A model generated the notes under the pieces. That model had not been told where the DNA came from, did no database searches, and was given only the letters and a program-made list of their open reading frames with translations. A stretch of DNA of 31,924 nt from Phallusia fumigata (lineage: Eukaryota > Chordata > Ascidiacea > Phlebobranchia > Ascidiidae). Where the stretch lies: positions 1 through 31,924 of the forward strand of contig QXVZ01022192.1 in assembly GCA_008931825.1 (NCBI GenBank). The letters run 5' to 3'. The position numbers and the translations under genes are program-made. Positions 23,234 through 31,924 of the stretch are shown one piece after another. Position 1 is the first letter of the stretch; every line of letters begins with the position of its first letter.

Positions 23234-25957
23234 TCAATTAAAAGAGGTTTTCTTACTTTCCTCGATGTTTTTCAGATGATCTTTCACTTTCTTGTAGATG
23301 AATACAACTTTATTTTTATTGCCTTCTTTTACTTGAAGTGTTTGTTTCAATATTCCCACAGCCAGCCACCTTTGATTGGAGAAGCAAAGTAATGGGGAAC
23401 CTTCCATAATCTGAAACCAAAAATGTCGGCGTTTCTGCGCATGCGCGGCTTAGTTAGCTGAAGTGTTTCGATCAGTCAAAGTGGAAAACGTCATGTACGT
23501 TTTGTTTTTAACCTGTATTATGACTAACTATTGGCAAGTATAAACCTGCCATAGTTCGAACAAAATCACAAAAAACGTGCCAAGTTTTGGTGTCAACTAT
23601 CAAAGTAATCACGTATTTGTAAACAGTGTTTCATACCGGAACGGAACGGAACGAAATACCGGAACGAAATAAATAAATTTTGGTCCAATTACCGGAACGA
23701 AATANGACTCATCATTTACTTGTTTATGTGGTTAAGCTCCGGCAGTAAACCCGGGATGTTTACAACTGTCATGGTAAAATCTGTGAATCACAAAGACTCG
23801 AACTCGCTGGGTTGGTTACTCGACTTGTGACTCGTGTAAAATACTTGAACTTACCCGCAAACCCCCATCCGACAGCGACACAAATCGACGATGGTTCGAT
23901 GTGGAAAAGTTCAGGAGGAAGACAAGCCGCTTTCACGTAAGGTGTGAACGTTATGTTCCGCTCCAGATAAACTATTGTGACGTCGAAATCCTCATCTGTG
24001 TCGTCATCATCGCTGCGAGGGGGGCTGGTTAATAACAGATCGGCCAGTAATACGTCATCAAACTTACAGGTTAACTGGGTGGATCCCCTTTACCGCGACC
24101 GCCTGTTCGCCCGATTCACGATGGTAAGTCACGTGTTTTCCAGCTGACACCTCCACCGATCTGGAAAAACATTTGATTTCTGTTCGGAAATTAACTTTCC
24201 CTCGTGCTGATGGTTTCATGTTTGAGTAAAGTCAGTTCTGTCTTTGTCTCGAGTTATAAATCTTGTCAAATTTATGCACTTTCGAGATCCCAATCAATAC
24301 ATTACGTCACATCTGCAAGAGGCGTCATGTTGGATCAGAGCAGGCAAACAAAAATTATCCTGCGGTGGGATTCGAACCCACGACAGAAAATTTAACTGTC
24401 CTCCTTTCAATAAAGTCGACGTCACAAATACCTTGTCACATGGTTATTCAAGCATTGTGACGCGGTGATCACGTGACGAGGCGTCACAATCACACCGTGA
24501 CAGAAATGATGCGAGTCACGTGACAAGATGACAATCCAAGGCCAAGATCCTTCGGCCGAGTTGAGAATTCCAACGCGTAAAGATTCTTTCTGCAAAGTCA
24601 GGAAAGCCAATTTTAAGTAAAGGGGTTTTAATTAAAGCCATTAAAACTTTCATTTGCGAAATTAAACTAAACTCATTTGTTTTCATTCGTAGACGGTTGG
24701 AAGTATTCGTTCCGAAATAACTCACTTTGACAAAGATTGGTTGAACAGCGAATTGGAATCCACAACGGTTGTTGAGAATAGCATCTGCACAAACAGAATT
24801 GTTGTGACGCAGCCATGGTGAGCAGGAGTGGCAGAAGAATTATTGCTAGCACAGCGTAAAGCTAAAAGTCTCAACGCAAATCTATCAAGTATCGGCTATA
24901 TCATAAATCTATGATAAAATCCCTTGATAATTTAATTTTTTTGTAGTCTTCGATGTTTTTGTGTGACGTAATAGGTAACCATTTTGCGCAGCTAAAGTTT
25001 CGCGAAGATATTGTCAATGCAAGATCGTTCCGGTAAAAAAAACTGTTTCTACTTTTATCACTGGATACGGCGTTTCGTATTGTTAAGTCGTGCCAACCCA
25101 ATAATAAGGAATTTATTTCAGGAAAACTCACTTTTACTTCCGTATTTGATTGTGAATCGTTGTCCTCTGTTATTTTCACTTGTGTAGTAAACTACGGTGG
25201 CGGCGTTTGTTGAAGCTACGAATCCGGTTTTATCCAATTTCCCACACAACTTGGTTGCTGGCAACTGAAATAAAAACCAGGATTGGACTTCTCCACACTC
25301 CGCGAATTACCCCTAGATGGAGCTAACTTTATCCCAAGTTTCATTCGGGTGCCAGACGGTGCACAGCTTTATATTTCACCTTTAAGCCATTTGTAGAGTT
25401 AAACATTCCACCTTCTTGCACTTACTATGAATTATTCCAGTCTTAGAGGCTGAACGTTGCTAAAAAAAATTTTAACAAGTGATTTTGTGTTGGGGTTTAG
25501 CCTGCGTCATGCACCATGTCAACCCACTGTTAACCTCGCCTGCCAAGAAATGTCAACTTACTCTATTCCTGCGGGTATTCGGTCCATCAAATATATCAAG
25601 GTAAGCTAATCTACACGATTCCGAACGTGGAACATCAAACTGGACGATCTCAACGAATATTACCTGCAAACATGGAATGAAGTCGTACATGAAACTTGTA
25701 AACCTGTGAGTTAAACGTTTACAAGGATTTTCATAGCACGATAAACTTCGTTTTTCGCTAACAGCGTTAAATTCGTAGGCTCGCAAAGATTAACGTCTCC
25801 CTTTACACAAGTGACGCAACAGTTTCCCTTCTTACATCATCAGTTGGAAGTTGTATGATCCATTTAAATGCCTGAGGTTGCGTAACTCCTGATAACAGCG
25901 GTGGTCGAATCTTCCCTTCACTCTGACTCAGAAACTCTTGTTGTGGTACAATTGGGC
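23234..25957 (-). CDS. CUB-domain serine protease homologue, catalytically dead (5' end and one exon unresolved)
   Basis: Exons seen, 5' to 3': 25836-25957, 25562-25663, 25132-25264 (CUB domain: EGKIRPPL, then CRLAYLDIFDGPNTR and KLCGKLDKTGFVAS), 24726-24784 (linker NNRCGFQFAV), 24432-24589, 24068-24160, 23855-24012 (trypsin fold: GSWPWIVIL, AGKHVTYHRESGEQ, CVAVGWGFA), possibly 23720-23780, and 23234-23410. All except the last junction keep phase. The catalytic His motif TAAHC reads TASQC, and GDSGGPL aligns to IMEGSPLLC, so His57 and Ser195 are both replaced. The Asp102 region (DFDVTIVYLE) keeps Asp. Such proteins are non-catalytic and may act as ligands, cofactors or decoys; the role here is unknown. 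An exon between 23411 and 23720, around the N at 23705, seems missing. A candidate signal-peptide exon is at 26603-26666. Confidence 0.82.
23629..23704 (+). repeat. Truncated element with GGAAC/GGAACGAAAT repeats ending at N
   Basis: CAGTGTTTCATACCGGAACG is followed by tandem GGAAC units and repeated ACCGGAACGAAAT, cut off at the N at 23705. The CAGTGTTTC start resembles a hAT-type terminus. The other end is not visible, perhaps lost in the assembly gap. Confidence 0.4.
23705..23705. other. Assembly gap placeholder (N)
   Basis: A single N lies in a low-complexity repeat within the protease homologue gene, between the exons at 23720-23780 and 23234-23410. No duplicated flank is visible here, unlike the other three Ns, so sequence may have been lost. 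Confidence 0.7.
24355..24390 (-). repeat. tRNA T-arm / B-box-like remnant
   Basis: On the minus strand GTGGGTTCGAATCCCACC forms a perfect T-arm (GTGGG/CCCAC) followed by GCAGGA. No 5' acceptor strand (TCCTGC) or D-arm is found within 75 nt, so a functional tRNA is not supported. A SINE or tRNA pseudogene tail is likely. Confidence 0.45.
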
Positions 25958-26192
25958 CTACAACATAAATTGGGATAGCACAAGCTTAATGTGAAATACA
26001 GAGCTGTTCAATTTTAAATGTGAAATAGATGTAAGTGCTGTTCAATTCCTGGGTAAGATAGGATACAGGAATGGTACTTACGACGACACACTTATAAACA
26101 TAGGCCTGCTGGAGGTGTGGGAAAAGGTATGGGGAATCAGAGTCGGTTTCTCGATGATTTAATCAAGATTTCGGTTGGATTTAAGGTTTTGT

Positions 26193-26216
26193 CTACAGTG
26201 GGATTCGAACCCACAC
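26193..26216 (-). repeat. tRNA T-arm / B-box-like remnant
   Basis: GTGGGTTCGAATCCCACTGT on the minus strand is a perfect T-arm, similar to the one at 24355-24390. It is present in unit A of the intergenic duplication but not in unit B, which suggests a later insertion of a tRNA-derived element. Confidence 0.45.
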
Positions 26217-26602
26217 ATCGCTTGCCAATGTTTAAACTTTTTCGGCTCATCAGAACTAAAACGCACAAAACCTGCCAAAGCTAACGCCACATACAATCTT
26301 TTCTTCAGATTCCTTCACAGTTATGGCTTTACTCAGCAATATGAATTTTACACCACTTATCCTAAACTATCCACTTCGTACCTGGTAATATTTCCTCTTC
26401 CAAACTTTCCACGCACAACAAGAAATTGGTCAACAGCAAACATGAAGCAAACTTCAGCATCGCGTTAAAGTGACAAAAATCAGTTTGGAGAGCGATAAAT
26501 TTATATCTGGAATGTAAAGCATTAGGAAGAAGTAACACAAACTCTCGGCAAGCAAGTGTGACCTTGTTGGGTCGTGGTGAATGACCTTCACTGACACCAA
26601 AC

Positions 26603-26666
26603 CTGATTCTATTTCAAACAACAAATCACCAAATCGGAGCCCCACGTAACAAAGACGCGTTGCCAT
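26603..26666 (-). CDS. Candidate first exon of the minus-strand protease homologue
   Basis: ATG at 26666 opens 21 codons (MATRLCYVGLRFGDLLFEIE and one Ser) and ends at a CAG/GTTTGG donor in phase 1, the phase needed by the first CUB exon at 25957. The paralogue on the plus strand also has a short phase-1 first exon (79 nt). The peptide is only moderately hydrophobic, so it is a weak signal peptide. The call rests on phase, position and the conserved block around the ATG. Confidence 0.3.
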
Positions 26667-28031
26667 CGTCGAGCTATTTCTTTCGTCATAATGAGGAACT
26701 TTTGTGAAAAGCATCCGCATGACCTGTCCCGCGTTTCGGAATTCGATCAGGTTTTGTTCGTTGAATTGTATCTAAATTAGGCAGCATTGCGCCAGCGTTG
26801 CGAGGGACCCGAAGCTTTAAGGCAAACTAAATTGCTTTAGGAGATAAAGGCAAGAAAATCTGTTGCACTTTACACCCGTTGTCGACGAAATATTTGTTTT
26901 TAGTGTGAAGTGTAAGTGCTGTTTAATTCCAGGGTATGTAGGACACAGGAATGGTGCTCACCAAGACACGCTTGGAGGTATGGGGAATCTGAGTCGGCCT
27001 CTCATTGTTGATGTGTTACAAAATCAGTTTGTAAAGCGATAAAATTAAGAAATTTATAAACACTCGCGTTCACCAAGCGGGGTTGCCCTTGTTCTGTTGT
27101 GGAAATGACCTTCAAAGGACATAAAGCCTTACACCATTTCAAACAATGCGATCAGAATATAAAAACGCGCAGCCATCGTCGAGCTATTTCTTTCGTCACA
27201 AAGTGAAACTTTTTACATTGTGAAAGGTTAGCGCATGACCTGTCACGTGTTTGGAATTCGATCGAGTTTTGTTTGTTCGTCGATTTGTATTTAAATTAGG
27301 CAGCGTTGCGCCAGAGTTGCGTGATGACCGAAGCTTTATTGTGATTGGACAACGGAACTGTTTGCAGAAAAAAACAACAAGTGCCGAAAAGATAATAGAA
27401 TGAGATGATGCAGAAATATTCGGGTGCAACTGATATTTAGGTTGACTTTACCGCACGTTGCGACCAATCATTAATCATCTTATCACCTCAAGCACAGCCA
27501 AGAATTTGAAGCTGTAGTCTGTACACTGTAACCTTCTGGACTAATGGTTGAGAAGTAAATTGCATTAGGAGACTAAGGCAAGAAAAGCTGTTGCACTTTA
27601 CACCCGTTGTCGACGAAATATTTGTTTTTTATGTTTTTCTCCAGTAATTATTCAGCTTTTGTATAGTAAACTCAGGTATCTGGTATCACCTTGACTTTAT
27701 ATTACTTTATTGTGCGCCACCTCAAAACTTCCAACATTGATATTATCCTGAGCTTGTCAGAACCTGCTTTGAACGACCTGGCTGAATAAAAGCTGGAAAC
27801 TCGGCTGCCGTAACTTTGTAACCATCGGGTATTGAGTTACATAGAGGAACCGTTCCTTGAAATGTTTGCTTATTCAACACCGGGCCCCGTCACCATGAGG
27901 TGTGCTACCGTCGGGTAACCCCCCTTCCCCCCGCTTCTTCATTGTTGCAACACACTTGTTGCTGGTCAGTCACAGTTATAGAGTCGAAAATGTGGTCATT
28001 GATTTTGTGGTATTGTGTCGCTATAGTTTCG

Positions 28032-28051
28032 TTCACCAAGCGAAATAAACT
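28032..28051 (+). repeat. Short dispersed motif TTCACCAAGCGAAATAAACT
   Basis: TTCACCAAGCGAAATAAACT occurs here and again around 30160 (with an ACTCAACTCAACT tail) in a protease intron, plus that copy's assembly duplicate near 31265. A partial form (TTCACCAAGCGGG) is near 27070. It looks like the 3' end of a dispersed repeat with a short tandem tail. Confidence 0.5.
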
Positions 28052-28147
28052 TAAAATCAGCTCCAATTTAGTGCAAATAACTGCATGGAAATGGTTGTAG
28101 CCTTAGCTTGATTGTTTTGTGTTTAAAGGCTTTTAGTTTGTTTTAAA

Positions 28148-30322
28148 ATGCTTGGGAACTTTTGTTTGCTTTTCCTTTTTATTGGAGTTGTCACTTCGCA
28201 GGAATTATGCGATAACACGACATCTGGTGAGCAATGTTTCAATGGTTTATGCTGTACATCAGTATACTGCAATTAAATGTAAAACATTTTCTACGTTTCG
28301 ACAAAACGCTGTTGTCGTCATCAGGCATGTTTGTTAAAACGAATGTTTTTCACACAAGCACTGACTTGTATCTTAATTATGTGTTTAAGCATATTGGTGG
28401 CCATCACTGTACCGCAGCAAACTTAAAATTTAATTTTTAATTCGGACGTTACCGGTGACTGCGTTATATCTCCACCCGTTACACTAATTGAGCTGGAAAT
28501 GATTTACAGGTTGGGTGAATACCGACTGCAATTTCACTTTAACTGGTGAAGAGGGTAAAATCATTTCCCCTGTCACAAAGGCCGACACGAAAAGAGATTT
28601 TTTCTGTCGATGGAAAATAACTTCGCCAAAAAACACCGTAAGACTGTAGTTTGTTGATTTAACTTTTTGTCCTTAATATATTTATAAATATTGAAACAAT
28701 TTCATTTAGATTATGTCAGAATTCGTTTGTGCATATAGTGTTGACCAATTTCGGTGCGTCTCGCACGAAAAAGCGCCCGTAAGAAAAACATAAGAAAGTA
28801 AAACAATACATTAAGTACATGCCAACAATCTATTAGTAAGCCCTGGATTAAATACGCGTAGTGATTAAGCGGCCCCTCATACTAGAGAGACCAGGTTTGC
28901 TGGAAATTCGATTTAGGCTTAGATGACGTGTTCGTGTTGCATTTAAGTTGTCTATGGTTTAGGGCTCTTGCGCGCGGATTGGTTTAAAAAAGTTTTTTTT
29001 GCAGCGTATTTCGGTTCAATTTACGTCTTTTAATGTGGCTTACGAGGAAAGTTGTCGATGGGGATATGTGGAAATATACTTTGGAAATAATACAAACGAC
29101 GAAAAGGTAAAAATGACTTGAAAAAAAATTGGGGGAATTCGTGCAAATTTGTTTCAAAGTAAAACTCCTGTGCGAAAAAATAAATTATCCACTTGGGAAT
29201 ATATGTAACAAATTAATAAGTGAAATATTGGATTAGTAGTAGTGTGTTTTTTCTCAGCAGTAACTGACTCCAAGTTTAGTTTGACATAATTACTCAAGTC
29301 AAAAACCTTTGATTGTTTATTTGTAAGCGTAATTTTGTTTAAAGGTTTATGGAAAAAAGCTCTGTGGAAATGTTAGCAATTCACAAAGCTGGACATTTCA
29401 GGCAAATTCGATAGTTGTGTTTTACTATGGAAATGCCCAAAAACTCTATCAGGGATTCACTTTAAAGTGGGCAAGTTCAGGTTTGTTGATGTACTAGTAC
29501 TTCTGTCGAAGCTGATGAGTGCGTTGTCATCAAGTATCATGTCAGAGGCCAGCTAATCTGCGCTCACCGTTCTATAGGAAATAGAAATTGGGTTACTGAA
29601 AACAGAATATTAAATCCATAAAATCCGTTTTTATAAACGAAAGATTTGGATTAAATCTCGGAAATTGGACAGTTTTTAAGCATAGCAACTTTAACAAATG
29701 ATGCATGTTTTATAGAAGCGAATCCTGTGGATGAATTTAATAAATGTGGAGAGCAAAATACTTTGCCAGAGTTTGCATCAAAATTTCTCAAATCGCTGAT
29801 TGGAAGTTTGTCTGATGAGGAATATTTGTTCACAAATGCGTCTGAAGGGTCATGGCCATGGCATGCCATTCTTAATGTAGAAGATGAAAGTTACTTACAG
29901 TTGTGCCAAGCAACAATTTTATCTCGCAAAATTGTTATCACCGCCGCTCACTGTGTGGAGTCTTTCATATCTGGGTAAGTTCATATACTATAAATCTATG
30001 AAGAAAAAAATCCTTCTTCACACCAAGCTATTTCTCACTTAGCTAACTGCGTGTCTAATAAGCCCAACATAATGATTTGTTGTTCGATTCAGCTAACTGC
30101 AACGATTCAGAAATGTTTTGATTACACTAACACTTAAGATTCTGACTATGATTCTTTCACCAAGCGAAATAAACTCAACTCAACTCAACTATTTTTGAAT
30201 TTATTCAGAAATAGGTTGAACACAGATCTCTTTGTTTTTGTTGGAAAGCATCTTGCATCTGTGTGGGAGGCCACAGAACAAAATATTAGAGTTGTAGGGG
30301 TTCATATTCATGAAGATCGCTT
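28148..30322 (+). CDS. Secreted CUB-domain trypsin-like serine protease (5' part; gene runs on)
   Basis: Exons: 28148-28226, 28510-28637, 29005-29106, 29345-29480, 29716-29974, 30209-30322; phases all agree, giving about 272 residues so far. A signal peptide (MLGNFCLLFLFIGVVTSQ) precedes one CUB domain: CNFTLTGEEGKIISP, CRWKI, CRWGYVEIYFGNNTND, KLCGNVSNS. A linker with one Cys (FNKCGEQN) leads to the trypsin fold: EGSWPWHAIL, VITAAHCVESF with the catalytic His (about residue 227), and VGKHLASVWEATEQN. The catalytic Asp and Ser exons are outside the window. The usual activation site R-IVGG is not seen: the segment before EGSWPW reads KSLIGSLSDEEYLFTNAS. Intron positions match those of the minus-strand homologue, so the two are paralogues. 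Substrate unknown. Confidence 0.88.
28295..28324 (-). other. CTGATGA-hairpin-GAAAC motif (hammerhead-core-like)
   Basis: On the minus strand CTGATGA is followed by CGACA, a 9-nt loop, TGTCG and AAAC. It lies in intron 1 of the plus-strand protease. A second motif of the same design is at 31792-31816. The design resembles the hammerhead core CUGANGA-stem II-GAAA seen in Penelope-like and other retroelements, but flanking stems I and III are not evident. Confidence 0.35.
28850..28925 (+). repeat. Possible degenerate tRNA-derived element in a protease intron
   Basis: GTAGTGATTAAGCGGCCCCT resembles an A-box of tRNA-Ser/Leu type, like the SINE heads at 1568 and 5207. Downstream GGTTTGCTGGAAATTCGATT could be a disrupted B-box. 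No shared SINE body is seen, so confidence is low. Confidence 0.3.
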
Positions 30323-31557
30323 GTAAGTGTGGGTTCCGGAATTTTTTTACAAAAGGTTTTGTAACATTCTGGGAAACAATGAGGTTGTGTAAATTTTAAT
30401 TCTGTGGCTCTTATGAGGAATTTATGAGATTTATGAGGAAATTTATTTAGTGNATGGAAAAAAGCTCTGTGGAAATGTTAGCAATTCACAAAGCTGGACA
30501 TTTCAGGCAAATTCGATAGTTGTGTTTTACTATGGAAATGCCCAAAAACTCTATCAGGGATTCACTTTAAAGTGGGCAAGTTCAGGTTTGTTGATGTACT
30601 AGTACTTCTGTCGAAGCTGATGAGTGCGTTGTCATCAAGTATCATGTCAGAGGCCAGCTAATCTGCGCTCACCGTTCTATAGGAAATAGAAATTGGGTTA
30701 CTGAAAACAGAATATTAAATCCATAAAATCCGTTTTTATAAACGAAAGATTTGGATTAAATCTCGGAAATTGGACAGTTTTTAAGCATAGCAACTTTAAC
30801 AAATGATGCATGTTTTATAGAAGCGAATCCTGTGGATGAATTTAATAAATGTGGAGAGCAAAATACTTTGCCAGAGTTTGCATCAAAATTTCTCAAATCG
30901 CTGATTGGAAGTTTGTCTGATGAGGAATCTTTGTTCACAAATGCGTCTGAAGGGTCATGGCCATGGCATGCCATTCTTAATGTAGAAGATGAAAGTTACT
31001 TACAGTTGTGCCAAGCAACAATTTTATCTCGCAAAATTGTTATCACCGCCGCTCACTGTGTGGAGTCTTTCATATCTGGGTAAGTTCATATACTATAAAT
31101 CTATGAAGAAAAAAATCCTTCTTCACACCAAGCTATTTCTCACTTAGCTAACTGCGTGTCTAATAAGCCCAACATAATGATTTGTTGTTCGAATTAGCTA
31201 ACTGCAACGATTCAGAAATGTTTTGATTACACTAACACTTAAGATTCTGACTATGATTCTTTCACCAAGCGAAATAAACTCAACTCAACTCAACTATTTT
31301 TGAATTTATTCAGAAATAGGTTGAACACAGATCTCTTTGTTTTTGTTGGAAAGCATCTTGCATCTGTGTGGGAGGCCACAGAACAAAATATTAGAATTGT
31401 AGGGGTTCATATTCATGAAGATCGCTTGTAAGTGTGGGTTCCGGAATTTTTTTACAAAAGGTTTTGTAACATTCTGGAAAACAATGAGGTTGTGTAAATT
31501 TTAATTCTGTGGCTCTTATGAGGAATTTATGAGATTTATGAGGAAATTTATTTAGTG
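29349..31557. repeat. Direct duplication split by N at 30453 (protease exons 4-6)
   Basis: Copy A is 29349-30452 and copy B is 30454-31557, each 1104 nt, with a single N between and only about four or five substitutions (under 0.5%). One is coding (GAATATTTG against GAATCTTTG, Tyr to Ser). Copy B starts inside exon 4 (ATGGAAAAAAGC) without a splice acceptor. The second set of exons (30454-30585, 30821-31079, 31314-31427) is therefore most likely an assembly artefact. Confidence 0.88.
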
Positions 31558-31670
31558 ACATTGCCAACTCTATTCTTACCATGTAAAGTCTACAAAATGT
31601 GTCAACAGTTTGTTTCCTGTTACAATATTTTAATCAAAGGTGCATTAGTGCAGAAATCGTCCTGAACCAC

Positions 31671-31924
31671 GAGTGCTTAATACAGACGATTCCAGTTTCG
31701 GATAAACTATAATAGGGCTGAAGCTTGCAGCACACTCAAATCAGTCTGTGTATTTCTTATTGCGAGTAAAAATGTAACATATTGTTCAGAACTGATGATG
31801 CCATTTCTTTGGCGAAATCAATTTTTTTACTCGAATAAGAAATACACAGACTGATTTGAGTGTGCTGCAAGCTTCAGCCCTATTATAGTTTATCCGAAAC
31901 TGGAATCGTCTGTATTAAGCACTC
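31671..31924. repeat. Near-perfect ~100-bp inverted repeat with ~52-nt loop
   Basis: The left arm (31671-31771) starts GAGTGCTTAATACAGACGAT and the right arm (31824-31924) ends with its exact reverse complement. Over the full arms I see only one indel (TTATTGCGAG against TTATTCGAG). The loop holds CTGATGATGCC and GGCGAAA. It could be a foldback element, an inverted pair of retroelement ends, or a chimeric palindromic read at a contig end. It stops exactly at the window edge. Confidence 0.85.
31792..31816 (+). other. CTGATGA-hairpin-GAAA motif in the inverted-repeat loop
   Basis: CTGATGA, then TGCC, an 8-nt loop ATTTCTTT, GGC and GAAA. GCC/GGC pair as a short stem II. This mirrors the motif at 28295-28324. 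Adjacent sequence gives no clean stem I or III, so a working hammerhead ribozyme is not established. Confidence 0.35.

Larger units (their letters stand above)
26027..27640. repeat. Diverged tandem duplication in the protease intergenic region
   Basis: Unit A (about 26027-26905) and unit B (about 26906-27640) share, in the same order: GTAAGTGCTGTT with ACAGGAATGGT and GTATGGGGAATC; AAAATCAGTTTG; GCCATCGTCGAGCTATTTCT; TTAGGCAGC; and CACCCGTTGTCGACGAAATA. Similarity is patchy (shared blocks with unit-specific inserts), and there is no N at the junction, so this is a genuine old duplication. Unit A carries an extra tRNA-like segment near 26193. Confidence 0.75.

Noticed and set aside
23629..23704. 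Tandem GGAAC repeats as a CRISPR-like or satellite array
   Set aside because: Units are only 5-13 nt, irregular and without spacers, and the genome is eukaryotic; a truncated transposable element fits better.
24355..24430. Functional tRNA gene on the minus strand
   Set aside because: The T-arm is perfect but no acceptor stem, D-arm or correctly spaced anticodon arm can be formed.
30832..31083. A second protease gene on the plus strand
   Set aside because: It is the copy B of an N-split 1104-nt duplication and lacks its own upstream exons.
31765..31835. Complete hammerhead ribozyme
   Set aside because: The CTGATGA/GAAA core and a short stem II are present, but stems I and III and a UH cleavage site do not pair cleanly.

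Overview
The window is eukaryotic genomic DNA. It is AT-rich and gene-dense, with short introns (mostly 50-370 nt), canonical GT-AG splice sites and AATAAA-type poly(A) signals. The proteins are animal: SEC61G, STEEP1, EMC6, a DCDC1-type doublecortin protein, PRMT1 and CUB-serine proteases. Compact genes, long many-exon genes with tiny introns, tRNA-derived SINEs, hAT-like MITEs and 2-4% divergence between apparent allelic copies all point to an invertebrate chordate. The best guess is an ascidian tunicate such as Ciona; this is inference, not proof.

Layout. 1-3800 holds three small endoplasmic-reticulum genes: SEC61G (minus), then STEEP1 and EMC6 (both plus, 331 nt apart, possibly co-transcribed). 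A tRNA-derived SINE and a hAT-like MITE lie between SEC61G and STEEP1. 4466-17482 is one very large minus-strand gene. I reconstructed 40 coding exons by hand, all phase-compatible, summing to 5832 nt (1943 codons plus stop). The protein alternates doublecortin (DC) modules with ricin-B-like beta-trefoil segments and matches DCDC1. An 849-nt spacer separates it from the divergent PRMT1 gene (plus, 18332-22330, nine coding exons, 373 aa), whose introns carry several decayed hAT-like elements.

From 23234 to the right edge lies a head-to-head pair of secreted CUB-serine-protease genes. The minus-strand member (23234 to at least 25957) has lost the catalytic His (TASQC for TAAHC) and, by alignment, the catalytic Ser, so it is a serine protease homologue. 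The plus-strand member (from 28148) keeps TAAHC and runs off the window. Between them is a diverged tandem duplication (26027-27640) that may include the first exon of the minus gene. The window ends in a ~100-bp near-perfect inverted repeat.

Assembly warning. Single N bases at 4216, 21228 and 30453 each sit exactly at the junction of two near-identical direct copies (186/187, 366/366 and 1104/1104 nt). These are most simply unmerged haplotype or contig ends, not biological tandem duplications. They create a false second PRMT1 exon 7 and false second copies of protease exons 4-6. A fourth N at 23705 falls where an exon of the protease homologue appears to be missing.
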